A stretch of 64,000 nt of DNA, taken from positions 30,608,501 through 30,672,500 of the forward strand of contig CP136890.1 of assembly GCA_034359265.1 (NCBI GenBank), in the 5' to 3' direction. Position numbers and translations under genes: made by a program. Shown here piece after piece: positions 1 to 10,942 of this stretch; the first letter of the stretch is position 1; each line of letters starts with the position of its first letter. This DNA is from Canna indica. Its lineage: Eukaryota; Streptophyta; Magnoliopsida; Zingiberales; Cannaceae. The notes under the pieces are model-generated. The model was not told the origin of the DNA and made no database searches. It saw only the letters and a list, made by a program, of their open reading frames with translations.

Positions 1-785
1 CACAAAGGAGCTCATCAAAAGGTTTGGGATGAATGAAGCCAAGATAACTTCTACACCTATGAGCGCATCCATGAAGCTTGACAAAGATGAAGAAGGCATT
101 AAAGTGGATGAAAAAACGATATCGAGGTCTAATCAGTAGTCTCTTTTATCTAACCGCAAGTAGACCCGATATCATGTTTAGCGTATGTGTATGTGCTAGG
201 TTTCAATCTTGCCCCAAGATGTCTTATTTAAGTGCGGTAAAACGTATATTGAGATATCTAAAGGGCACGGTTGACTTAGGATTATGGTATCCATGTCATG
301 CATCATTTGATTTAATCGGTTTTTCGGACGTTGATTTTGCCGAATGTAAGGTAGATAGGAAAAGCACTAGTGGGTGTTGTCAATTCTTAGGAGCGAGTCT
401 TGTTTCTTAGTTCTCAAAGAAACAAAACTCGGTTACGCTTTCAACTACCGAAGCGGAATACATCAAAACGGCTAGTTGTTGTGCGCAAGTCCTTTGGATA
501 AAACAAACCCTTTTAGACAATGGACTTAGGTATTCTTGCATACCTATACATTGTGATAATACTAGTGCAATTAATTTAACCAAAAATCCCATTTTACATT
601 ATAGAACTAAGCATATTGATTTGAGACATCATTTTCTTAGGGATAATGTAGCTTAGGGAAATATATCGGTAGAATTTGTATCCACCGGTAAACAACTTGC
701 CGATATATTTACAAAACCCTTAGTTGAAGAAAGTTTCACAACCTTAAGGATGCAACTAGGAATTTGTGCTTTACCTTGTGATTAA
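1..785 (+). pseudogene. copia pol C-terminus (reverse transcriptase end and RNase H), broken
   Basis: The frame reads through the end of a copia reverse transcriptase (LTASRPDIMFSV, then AVKRILRYLKGT) into RNase H. RNase H marks are DVDFAECKVDRKSTSG, the TEAEY region, HCDNTSAINL and the terminal ADIFTKPL. These are the Asp/Glu-bearing blocks expected for this family, which degrades the RNA strand during reverse transcription. Two in-frame TAG codons interrupt it, at 408-410 where Trp is expected and at 654-656 where Gln is expected. The natural stop is near 783-785. The N-terminal half of pol is outside the window. No product is expected. Confidence 0.9.
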
Positions 786-1352
786 AGAGTATTCCCTTCA
801 AAATTTACATGTTTTCAAAACTTGCATTCTATAAAAGTATCATCACACTTATGTATTGCTCTGTAGTGGGGCTTTGCGACCTATTGGTGTTTGCCTTCTA
901 TAGGCTTACATTAATGGGAAGGACTATAGTGATAGATGATACTTGGTTTTTGTGGCTTTCTCGATTTTATGATGAAATTTCATTAACTTTACCTTAATTC
1001 TTACCCTTTTTGATTTACGTCAAAAGGGGGAGAAAAAGTAAGGTCACACTTAGTTTTCACGATGCATATAGGTAGTATGAGGTTTATAGTTAAGAAGAAG
1101 AGATATAGAGTTAAAAATGATATGCACAATGATAGGGGGAGCATAAGTCAAGTTATAGATAATTGAATATGCACATTGATAGGGGGAGCATAGGTTGAGT
1201 TATAAGTAGTATATGCTAATTGAATATGTCAAGTTATAGATAATTGAATATGCACATTGATGTATATGCTAAGTTAGAAAGTTGAATGCCTTAACTCAAA
1301 CCCACAAATGCTATCGATTTTCTTAAAATCTAATGTTATGTTTGTCATCATC
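786..1352 (+). other. noncoding 3' leader of element A with repeated purine tracts
   Basis: This AT-rich stretch lies between pol and the 3' polypurine tract. A motif of the form gcac-attgataggggga-gcata recurs (about 1126-1145 and 1172-1192), and the phrase aagttatagataattgaatatg recurs around it. Each copy carries a gggggag purine tract, so the element has secondary PPT-like sites upstream of the real one. A 62-codon open frame at 809-997 is hydrophobic, but I see no homology and do not call it a gene. Confidence 0.6.
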
Positions 1353-1415
1353 AAAAAGGGGGAGATTGTTGGCTTAAGGGTCTCCCTTAAGCCTCGATCT
1401 TTATTTTGATGATAA
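1341..1415 (+). promoter_or_regulatory. polypurine tract and inverted repeat across the LTR boundary (element A)
   Basis: The polypurine tract aaaaagggggaga (1353-1365) directly precedes the LTR start TGTTGG at 1367. The PPT primes plus-strand DNA synthesis in LTR retrotransposons. Upstream is tttgtcatcatcaaa, and inside the LTR near 1399 is tttgatgataacaaa, almost its reverse complement. The PPT and LTR edge therefore sit in the loop of a possible stem. The same arrangement is seen in elements B1 and B2. Confidence 0.75.
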
Positions 1416-2815
1416 CAAATATGTATTTAATCCAAGTATGTAGTTTTGAGTTCAGGTTGAGGTTGCGATATGCATGCCAAATCCGTTCAAACGAGATGAC
1501 GGAAAAGATCGTCAAAAAAACGGAAGAAGAAATCATTGAAGAAAGTCTCGGGATTAAGTCAAGAAGATTTAATGTAATATGTCCCTAGAAATAGTTTATC
1601 CCAAGCCTAAAATGTAAGGTTATCCAAGTTGAAACTTGGTAACCAAACCCTTAGAATTGGCATGTAAAAATACAAGGAATTAATGATCCTCGGCCTGGGA
1701 TCGGTCAGTCGACCGATCAAGGCAATAAAATGGCGATGCAGCCCATTCGATCGACCGACTGGTCGACCAAAGATCACAAGAAATCGGCAGAAGCCATTCG
1801 GTCGACCGGATCTGGCGAAGGACAAATAGCTGGGCTGTGTCGATCGATCGGTTGGTCGACCGACAGAGGCGAAAATTTGGCAGAAAGGTAGTGGTCGACC
1901 AATCGGTCGACCGACCTAAAGATGGCCTCTATCGCGCGATTTGCTGCAGCAATTCGGTCGACCGGATGTAGGAAGATTTGTTGGCGGTTGACCCGACGGT
2001 CGACTGGCCTCTCTCAGCTGCGAGCGATCGCACTAGGCGGTCGATCCGTCGGTCGACCGACAGATCGACCGGCCGCGACCAAACGGGCTCAACATTCGAC
2101 TTTTCGCCCATTGAACGGTCCGTTCGAGTGAGGGGTTATAAATACCCCTCACCAAACTTCATTAAACACTTTTTGTGATCCTACTTGAGCATTAAAAGAG
2201 TTCATAAAAGCCTTCAAAGAACTTCACCTGTGCTCGCGTTCTCTGCTCCCAATCTCGACATCTTCTTGGCGCTGCTTCTCTCTACTTCAACTGTGCTGCC
2301 TTCATTGAATTCATCATCCATTTGCAAGTTGAAGAAAAGAAGGCGGTGGAAAGAAGCTTGGTTCAATTTTTCTTTCTTTAGCTTTTTCCTTGTATTTGTA
2401 TTTTGTTGAATCTTGTTTTCAAGTTGATAGCTTGCTAGGTGTGCTAGGAAACACTTAGTGTCATCTTTGTATAATTATGTTTTGCCTAGGTGAATAGGAA
2501 TGAGGTGTTCTCCAATTGTGGGAGAAGGGTGTCCTCAAGTGTATTCAAAGGGAAACATAATTTCTATAAAGTAGTGTTTAGAAATCCTTGGTAATGAGCC
2601 AAGGTAGTGGAGTAGGCGGTTGGCCGAACCACTATAAACAGTCTTGTTTGCATTGCTTGTTTACTTGCTTTATCATTGCTATTGAATTATCATCATATCA
2701 ATCATTAAAGAATACTTGCATTAAGTTAAGATAAAATTGAGTTAAAAGAAAATTTAAAAAGGGGCTTGACACTATTCAACCCCCCCCCCCTTCTAGTATC
2801 AAGATCTATCCAACA
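1367..2815 (+). repeat. 3' LTR of copia A (1449 bp)
   Basis: The LTR starts TGTTGG and ends CCAACA. From about 1690 to 2110 it carries a dense cluster of palindromic units of the GGTCGACC and CGATCG type. A TATA box follows inside a perfect inverted repeat: GTGAGGGGT, then TATAAAT, then ACCCCTCAC (2128-2152). This is probably the core promoter. A C-run and the phrase cttctagt lie just before the end, as in family B. A second copy of this LTR is the solo LTR at 28153-29616. Confidence 0.9.
2128..2152 (+). promoter_or_regulatory. TATA box inside a 9-bp inverted repeat (LTR A)
   Basis: The arms GTGAGGGGT and ACCCCTCAC flank TATAAAT exactly. The position, after the palindrome cluster and before the R/U5-like half of the LTR, fits the retrotransposon promoter. 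The solo LTR A keeps the structure at 28934-28956 with arms TGAGGGGT and ACCCCTCA. Confidence 0.65.
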
Positions 2816-3643
2816 GTCGCTTGGTCAGTCAACCGACGATCGACCGACAAGCGATCGGGTGTCGCCAACAAGCAGAAAAATTCCCGTTGACGAGCCTTGG
2901 TGTTTGGGGAGTTATAAATACTCATCCTAAACTTATTCCCAATTTATTTATTGAAGCTTCCAAGCCTCAAAGAGTGATCCTAAGCATCTCTACAAGCTTT
3001 CATGGAGCAATCCTTTCAAGAACCCTAGTTTTGATCTCCACTTGTTGATTTAGCCTTCAAGCTTCACCGATTCATCATCTTGAGGCATCAAGAGGACTAA
3101 GGAGTTTGTTTTGGAGCTAAGTATTTGTTGTTTGATTTATTGCTCCATTATTTGTGTATTTTATTGTTTATTACATTGTATTTCAGCTTGTGTAAACCTA
3201 GGTTGCTAGGTTTGATTGAGTTGGTGGTTGCCTTGGTATTAAGGCTTAAATCCACCATTGTAAACCTAGTTTGCTTGGATTAGTTGAGTTGTCCTTAGGT
3301 TGAGGTAGGAGAGTGCCTTCGGTATGAGAGGGGAGACTTTCCGGTGTAAAGTCCTCATTGTAAAAAAACTAATTCATCTTGTTAAAGTAGTTTGGAAATC
3401 CTAAGCAGAGTGCTTAGGTAGTGGAGTAGGCATTGGGGCCGAATCACTATAAATCATTGTGTTTGCATTGCTTACTTTGTGTATTGATTACTTGACTTAT
3501 TTTATTTGCTTCCACATTCATTTAGTAGTCGAATAGTGCATTAACATAAGTAATCAAGAAAACGATTGAAACCAGAATTATGTTTAAGATTAGCAAACAT
3601 ACTATTCACCCCCCCCCCCTCTAGTGTGGCCATTTCACTAACA
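2816..3643 (+). repeat. family B LTR, 3' part, plus orientation
   Basis: The sequence matches the 3' two thirds of family B LTRs found at 4495-5768 and 10943-12191 in the opposite orientation. It runs from the end of the GGTCGACC cluster and the TATA region (gttataaatac near 2911) through the conserved gagtgcc and gtggagtaggcattgggg phrases to the end ccctctagtgtggccatttcactaaca. Its 5' part is absent because element A sits at its left edge. Confidence 0.8.
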
Positions 3644-4494
3644 GGAAGTAGTGCCTCTAGGGGCCTAGGACCGCACTCGGGGGTTCAAGCCGAGCTCATC
3701 GAGGAGCGTAAGGCAAGACCGTGCACGAGGGGTTGAGTAAGGACTCTGAGACTGAAAGTAGTGGCACGATGGCCAACAAGCCAGACTGGTGAAAATCGAG
3801 TCCTGGTCGTGTATGGGCGTTGAGGTCAGATGTGGAGGCTCTAGGGGGCCGGGGACCACACTATGAGGTTCAAGTCGAGCTCGCCCAGGAGCGTAAGGCA
3901 GGACTGCGCTCAAGAGGTCATGTAAGGACTCTAACATCGGAAGTAGCAGCTCTCGAGGCCGAGGAACACTCTCGGGGGTTCATGCTGAGCTCGCCGAGGA
4001 GCATAAAGCGGGGCTCTACACGAGGGGTTGCATAAGGGCTCTAAGGTCAAAAGTAGGGGCGCGATGGCCAATGAGCTAGGCTGGTGAAAATAGAGTCCTA
4101 GTCGTGTAAGGGCACCGAGGCCGAAAGTAGTGGTGCGATGGCCAACGAGCCAGGTTGGTGAAAATCGAGTCCTGATCGTGTAAGGACGCTGAGGCCGGAA
4201 TTAGTGACGTGATGGCCAATGAGCCAAGCTGGTTAAAACCAAGTCCTTGTCGTGTAAGGGCGCTGAGGCCAGAAGTAGCAGCTCTGAGAGCCAAGGACCG
4301 CACTACGGGGTTCAAGCTGAGCTCGTCGAGGACCGTAAGGCGGGACCGCATGCGAGGGGTTGAGTAAGTTTCGAATAGTGGAATATTTGTTAAATAGGCC
4401 AGATGGTCAAAGAATTCCTGGGCATACACATAGAAAATGCAAGAAATGCAATTTTATTGGATATGGAAAGGAAATTGTGCATATAAGAAAGTGT
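3644..4494 (-). repeat. GC-rich tandem array and 3' tail of a minus-strand gypsy relic
   Basis: Degenerate repeats alternate two modules. One reads gccaacgagccaggctggtgaaaa and the other reads gctcgccgaggagcgtaaggc. The reverse complement of the same array follows gag-protease in the plus-strand copy (27830-28152 and 29617-30195). From about 4370 to 4494 the sequence matches, in reverse, the tail just after protease near 27690. This segment is therefore the distal part of the relic continuing at 12192-13920; element B1 separates the two. Open frames here are products of GC-rich repeats. Confidence 0.7.
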
Positions 4495-5768
4495 TGTTGG
4501 TGAAATGGCCACACTAGAGGGGGGGTGAATAGTGTGTTATCTAAACCAATTAGTCTAAATTCGATTATAATCTTTTCTTAAACTACTTAGGCAATTCACA
4601 ATTCAACGACAAAATATGGAGCAAGTAATGAAGATAAACAATGTGATACAAAAAGAAAACAATGATAACACTATTATTTATAATGGTTCGGCCCCAATGC
4701 CTACTCCACTACCTAAGCACCCCGCTTAGTATTTCCAAACTAGCTTTACTAGATTATATTGTTTCTCTTACAAAGAGTACTTTACATCGGAAAATCTCTG
4801 CTCTCAAACCGAAGGCACTTCCACATCCGAAAGTATCCCACCTTCCTACCGAGAGCACTCTCCCACCTCAACCTAAGGGACTCCTCAGCTAATCCTAGTA
4901 AACTAAGTTTACAATGGTGGATTTAAGCCTTAACACCAAGGCAACCACCAACTCAATCATACCTAGCAACCTAGGTTTATACAAATAATATACAATGAAA
5001 ATAAACCACAAAATATACAAACAATGGAGCAAATAAATAATACAACAAATACTTAGCTCCAAAGAAAACTCCCTAGTCCTCTTGATGCCTCAAGATGATG
5101 AATCGGTGAAGCTTGAAGGCTAAATCAAGGAGTGGAGAACAAAACTAGGGTTCTTACAAGGATGGCTCAAAGAAATCTTGTAGAGATGCAAGAATATGAC
5201 TCTCTTAGGCTTATAAGCATTATTAAAAGCTTGGAAGACAATTTGGGGTGGGTATTTATAACCCCCTAAACAAGAGGGCTCATCAACGAGCATTTTTTTG
5301 CCCGTTGCCAATGCCCGATCTCTTGTCGGTCGACTGACCAAGCAACCGTCGAGTGACCGCAGGCCTACTGCTAATTTTTGGCAGCATTCGGTCGACCGAA
5401 TTGCCTTCTGCCCGATTTCTTCTTTTGTCGATCGACCGAATCTGGGCAAGGTAATTTTCTTGTGTATTTTTCTTGCGCGCTTCATTTTTGGATTCCGACC
5501 TTCAGCGTGTGTCAACTTGGAGAGTTTTCCATATGTTCTCTCGACTCGTCCAAGACGTATTTGGTGCACACGTCGAACTTCTAGAAATTTCTGCGATGAA
5601 CCTGAACGCGTCGACCAATATCCTTCTGATTTCTCTGATATTTCTGATCGATGACATCGAGCGCTAACCGATATGGAACCTAAAAATATTTCTCAACGAA
5701 ACATTAGTTCCATGTTTGTTATCATCAAAACCGAGATTAAGATCAAGGTAGAAAACCTTAGGCCAACA
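4495..5768 (-). repeat. 3' LTR of element B1
   Basis: On the plus strand it reads TGTTGG to CCAACA, 1274 bp. Next to its inner edge lies the PPT complement ctccccctttt. It contains a palindromic TCGACCG cluster (about 5320-5440) and a TATA region seen in reverse as gggtatttataaccccc near 5250. The opposite LTR at 10943-12191 is clearly homologous but has diverged by many substitutions and small indels, so the insertion is not recent. Confidence 0.9.
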
Positions 5769-8700
5769 ATCTCCCCCTTTTCGATGATGACAAACATCCT
5801 TAAGAAAATATATATAATTAAGCATAAAGGATATCAACCATGAGATTTCTCCCCCTATCAACATGCATATCTATGAAAATAAACTCCCCCTATCTATATG
5901 CATGGTTTTCCTCTATTTTATTCCCTTTTTACCTATATTTTTCTCCCCCTTTTGACATCAATCCAAAAGAGCAAGAAAAGTCAATCAAAAGTCAAAGTTG
6001 AAACTCTAAATGATTTTTCAAAATTGCGAGAATCTCAACTCAAGGGATGAAAACCAAACATCAAATAAGAGACTAAGTCATACATGATATCTTGAAATGA
6101 TAAATGAAATCCAAAACCAAGAATCATGTAGTATTTCAAGTATCGGTCAAATAGTCAGAAATCACTTTAGAAATGATTTTTCTCATCAAATGAGTAGAAC
6201 GATACCATAAGTGAATTTAAAACATCATACTTCAAGTCTCATTTTGAAAATCTAATGAAAAATTAAAGTATCGGAAAAATGAGCAACTTGAGAAGAGTGA
6301 TACTTAATTTAATGACATTTTCGTAAATAAGTGAATCTTTCATGACATTTCTAGATTTTATTTCAAACTTTCAAAATACCAAGATATGGTCATGTAAAAC
6401 ATGTATATCAAGTTTGAAACGAAAAGAATGTCATTTGATCAAAATATGAACTTAGCACGGTTTCATTCGAAACAGGCATGAAAATATAAAAATGACTAAG
6501 TATCAAATTTTGCTATCTAATCATGTTTTCTCTAACTTAGGTACCTAGATATCTAACATGAGTGAATCTAAGTATATCGATTAAGTTTGGGCTTAAAAGG
6601 AGGTTTCTAAGTCACTTTATTGACTTAGGTCAAAGTATACAAAAATTAAACTTTTAAATCCATATAAAATCATATTCCTGGCGAAACTTTTTGATACTTT
6701 AACTAGAAAAACTAGATTTTTCAAGCAATCTTCAGGTTCAAGAATCAATCAAAAATCAGTTAACTATAAATTCATAAAATTCCTAAAATCGAAGGGCATT
6801 TTCGTAAATTTCAAGTATTTTTCCGAAATTTATCATTTTTTATTCAAACTTTCCAGATATTGCTGAATGGTCATTTGAAATGCATGTGTCAAGTTTGAAC
6901 TCAAAATAAATTTTCAAAGTCCATTTTTCAACCAATCTCGATTTCAACCAAAAACTCATTTTTCCATATATCGCTCAAGTTATCAAAATCATTTTTAGAA
7001 ACGATTTCACTCAAAGAATAGTGAGAACGATATTAGGAATGAAATAAAAATAGTATACACAAGGTTTCATTTGAAGTTTTCGATGAAAAATTAAAGTATC
7101 GGAAAAATTGATATTTCAAGAAGGTGATACTTTGCATTTCTGAAATCCAACTTCAAAATTCCACTATAAATCCGAATCTTGATGAAAATTTTTGAAATTT
7201 TTACTAAAAAAAACTAGATTTTTCAGTGAAGATGCAGTTTCAAGAATCAGTTAAAAAGAATTTTTCTACATTTTTTTAGAAATAGCTGAAAATACTAAAA
7301 TTTCAATGGTATTTTCGTAATTTACAAATTTTTTTCAAGATGTGCTCAGTTTTCATTCAAACTTTTATGACACCACAAAATGGTCATGTAAAGAGTGTTT
7401 GTCAAGTTTGAAATAAAAATTATGCCTTTAAATCAAGATATCAACCTAGCATGGTTTCATTCAATACTAAACTAGTTATCTTATCATTTACTCATGGTTT
7501 TTCAAATTTAAACCTATGGACACCTAACATGAGTAAATCTAAACATGTTCCTCAAATATGGATTAAAAATGAGACTTCTAAGTCAATTTGTTGACTTGTG
7601 TCAATTTGGTTCAAAAGAGAATATCATGAAATAGCCTCTATGTCATTCTATCCATATCCATATAAATTTTTCATTCTAAGTGCATGGAAACATGTCATAC
7701 CTATTCCTAAACATGTATATAAAGTTTGGACTTAAAATGAAGTGTCCAAGTCAATTTGTTGACTTGGTTCAAACTTTTCCAAGTTTAAGTCCGGTCCTAA
7801 ATGATCTTTTTATCACCTTGTTCATCTACATATGAATTTTCAAGTTTAAACTCCTAGAATCATGTCATGTGTGTATGTAAACATGTTTATTGGGTGTAGA
7901 CTTAAAAATGAAGTCTCTAGTGACAAATCATAACCTAGAGCAAGTTTCATTCAATCAAGGTTATCCTGAAATGGCCTATATGTCGTTCTATTCATATCCA
8001 TATAAATTTTTCATTCTAAGTGCATGAAAACATATCATACCTATTCCTAAATATGTTTATGAAGTTTGGACTTAAAATGAAATGTCCAAGTCGATTTGTT
8101 GACTTGGGTCAAACTTTTTCAAATTTAAGTCCCCTAAATGATCTTTTTATCACTTTGTTCATCTACACATGAATTTTCAAGTTTAAACACCTAGAATCAT
8201 GTCATGTGTGTAGGTAAACATGTTTATTGGGTGTAGACTTAAAAACAAAGTCTCTAGTGACAAATCTTAACCTAAATCAAGTTTCATTCAATCAAGATAT
8301 CATGAAATTGCCTAAGTTATCAAAATTTTACCTACTCATGAAATTTCATATATTTATCATGCAAAAATAATCATGAGCATAGAGAAATCATTTAATCAAG
8401 AAAATTGAGGTGTTATGCAAAAATTTTGCCAAAATGAAACTCATACCTCATTTCTTGAGAAATTCCACAATTTTCATTTTCTTTCCCAATTTTCTTTAGC
8501 CTTCCAAATTTACCACTTTCTCAACTTGCAAGTAGACTTCATTAGTATCATAATAAAATCATATACCAACTAGCAAGCTAACTTACTAAATAGCAAAAGT
8601 TCAATGCAAAGTTTTATTTAAAAGTCTTAACCTATGCTAGATAGTAAAGATTCATTTTAAAGGAGTTATCATGATATCAAAATGAATCAAAGAGATCTAA

Positions 8701-9555
8701 GATATGAAATATTTGAAGAATAAGATCTCTAAATATGTTTAACTAGTTTGGACTTAAAAGAAGGTCTCTAATAATAAGTATCAACCTAGAGCAAGTTTCA
8801 TTCAATGAAATTTGCTTAAATACTAAAATTATACCTACTCATGAGAATTCAAGGGTTTAGCATGCAATTCTAATCATGAGTATAGAGACATAATTTAAGC
8901 TTAAACATTGAGGTATAATACTAAGATTTTGAATTAATCGAAGTTATACCTTATTCATGATAATTTGCCAAATTTATCCTTTTCTTCCTAGTTATTAGTC
9001 TTCCTAAAATACTCATAACTTGCAAGTAAGCTACACTAATATTTTAGAGAAAATAGAGCTACTTAGCAAGCTAACCAAACCAAAAAGCAAAGAGAAGCAT
9101 CAAGTATCATTATCAAAGTTCACTTTGCTAAATAGTTTGAAATCCATTTTAAATAAAATCAAGTGATACCAAAACGAATTTTAAGATATCACAAGTAAAA
9201 TATAAATGGAAACATGATCTCCAACCCTTCCTATTGGTTGAAAACCAAAATGCCACAATGAGCCTACGATTTAGAACCGCAAGGTCGCATGAACCCGTTA
9301 TAGCCTACATAGGTCTCCGAAGAGACCGGAAATCAAAAATCAAAAATATTTTTGAAACTTATCAAGAGTGAAAAATCTACTAATATTAAGCATATATCAA
9401 AACTCCAACTATAATTTAAGCAAGTGGGTATAGGAGATGATACCAAAGTCTTTGATGCCAATTTCCATACCTACGGCATTATGATGGCTTGAAGTTACAA
9501 CCAAAGATGGATTCTTCATTGAAGTCCTTGGTCAACTTCAATTCTTCAATTTTCT
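5769..9555 (-). other. long noncoding AT-rich region of element B1
   Basis: I find no convincing coding sequence in 3.8 kb. Just inside the PPT complement are further purine-tract complements (ctccccct near 5849 and 5885, ctcccccttt near 5942). The rest is made of diverged modules that repeat phrases such as aagtttggacttaaaatgaag and gtttcattcaa. Several contain a palindrome AAGTCAA-tttg-TTGACTT. A block of about 295 bp is tandemly duplicated (7635-7929 and 7975-8266). Element B2 has a homologous region at 32137-35493. Confidence 0.7.
7635..8266. repeat. tandem duplication of a 295-bp module in B1
   Basis: Positions 7635-7929 and 7975-8266 are near copies. They start at cctctatgtcattctatcc and cctatatgtcgttctattc, and both end in ctctagtgacaaatc. 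Element B2 has only one copy of this module, around 33930-34200, so the duplication arose after the two elements diverged, or was lost in B2. Confidence 0.8.
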
Positions 9556-10874
9556 TTACCCTTGTGTGGTTGCTCCCCCTACAAAAGAGCCTGAGACCTT
9601 TGGTACCCAAATGGCTTTGGGTCCTTGGGGGTTAGAGGGCTTAGCTACCCAAAGTGTCTTAACTCCACTTGGGTTCATCTTAAATGCGCAATCATATATA
9701 TCATGCCCATAGATACCACAACAAAAACAATGACCATGAAACTTTTTGTTATCATTTTTCTTAGCATGAGATTTTGCATTAGAATGCATAGCATGAGATT
9801 TATGATGAACATAGGCATTCTTGAAGGAAGTTGAGTTTTTCAAATTATGTACTTCCTTGTTCAAGACCAAAATCTCATCTTTTAAAACTTCAATTGACTT
9901 ATGCATGACATATAGTTGAGATTTCAAAATATTGTTCTCACTTATGATTTTTTAATTCTCAAATTTTAAATTTTCATTTTCAAGCTTTAAGTCCTTAAGC
10001 TCAAGTTTCAATCTATCATGGCATAAATCAAATGAACTAGATTTCAATTTCTCATTTTCTAGTTTTAATTCATGCACATGAGACTTAAGCGTCATATTTT
10101 CTTTCTTTAGCATCTTATTTTTCTTATCTTTTCTAACAAGCAAGGCATACATCTTTCTACACTCATCTACTAACTCATCATATGGCAGGTCATGAGAACT
10201 AGTAGAACTAGCATTATCATTTTCATTAGCATGACTAGGTGAAGGAGAGTGTACCTCATCATTAGCATCAATGAGGCTAAGTTTGGATGTGGCTTCATAG
10301 TCATGGCTAGAGGGTGCTTCAAGTGAGTGAGAGGTGGAGGTGGAAGCACTTGACCTCTTCCTTACTTTGTTCTTAATTCATGCTTGGGCAATTTTTCTTC
10401 ACATGCCCCTTTTTATTGCAAGCATGACAAATTACCTTTCTTTTTCGGCTCTTGGAGCCATTTCTTTGACTAGAAGAGGGGCATATCAAAACCAAGATTA
10501 GGGGTAGGTGAATGACCATTGTCATCACTACCTTCATTAAATGTACCAATTTCTTCGGTATTAGAATGATCGTATAAAACATTCAAACTAGCCCATAAAT
10601 CAAAAGTCGTATAGCAATGCACGACTTTTTCAAGAATGCCATTTGGTAAGGTGCAAAGAATACAATTCATGGCATCTCCATTATACTTAAACATTTTCTT
10701 ATCTAATTCACTCCAAGCATGCATGTCAACCTTAGGCTCAATGAATTCTAGTCTTAACATGTTAAGGACACCAAAACCTTTAGTCTTTAAATATGTGTAC
10801 ATCCTATATTTCCAAAGACCAAAGTTCGAGGCATCAAACCTAGGAGGTGAAGATGCTAAACTCTCTAGTGTCAT
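9556..10874 (-). pseudogene. copia-type gag of element B1, broken
   Basis: Reading on the minus strand from 10874, the N-terminus (MTLESLASSPPRF, then FGLWKYRMYTYLKTKG) matches the gag of B2. Further on are a CCHC zinc knuckle (CHACNKKGHVKKNC, near 10393-10435), a Lys/Glu/Leu-rich coiled-coil segment (about 9950-10150), a second CCHC-like motif (CFCCGIYGHDIYDC) and a C-terminal WVAKP-WVPK segment ending near 9556. Frameshifts near 10470-10580 and stops near 10373 and 9950 split it into four open pieces. Gag would package the element RNA. No intact protein is encoded. Confidence 0.85.
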
Positions 10875-10928
10875 TTTTCGAAACGAGAGACGATGTAGAG
10901 GAGATGGTGAAATCTCAATCTACGACCC

Positions 10929-10940
10929 GCTCTAATACCA
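10929..10940 (-). promoter_or_regulatory. primer binding site of B1 (initiator Met tRNA type)
   Basis: The plus strand reads gctctaatacca, which matches the 3' end of plant initiator methionine tRNA (gctctgatacca) at 11 of 12 positions. It lies 2 nt from the 5' LTR edge at 10943, the normal place for priming minus-strand DNA. Confidence 0.85.
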
Positions 10941-10942
10941 AA

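Larger units (their letters stand above)
1..2815 (+). mobile_element. Ty1/copia retrotransposon A, 3' part with 3' LTR
   Basis: This is the 3' end of a copia element whose 5' part lies left of the window. In order it holds the reverse transcriptase C-terminus and RNase H (1-785), a noncoding stretch, a polypurine tract (1353-1365) and a complete 3' LTR (1367-2815) that starts TGTTGG and ends CCAACA. The RNase H region and the long AT-rich 3' leader with gggggag tracts resemble SIRE-type copia elements; that lineage call is inferred. The LTR end abuts an incomplete family B LTR at 2816, so element A probably inserted into a family B LTR. The target duplication should then be gtcgc (2816-2820), and its partner would lie outside the window. 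Confidence 0.85.

Noticed and set aside
809..997. A 62-codon hydrophobic frame after pol of element A, possibly envelope-like.
   Set aside because: It is short, has no family resemblance and lies in an AT-rich noncoding leader.
1607..2178. Frames of 60-72 codons on both strands in LTR A rich in Arg, Asp, Ser and Thr.
   Set aside because: They are translations of the GGTCGACC palindrome cluster, open on both strands because the cluster is self-complementary.
3665..4429. Frames of 70-117 codons across the GC-rich tandem array.
   Set aside because: They follow the repeat units, occur on both strands and match no known protein.
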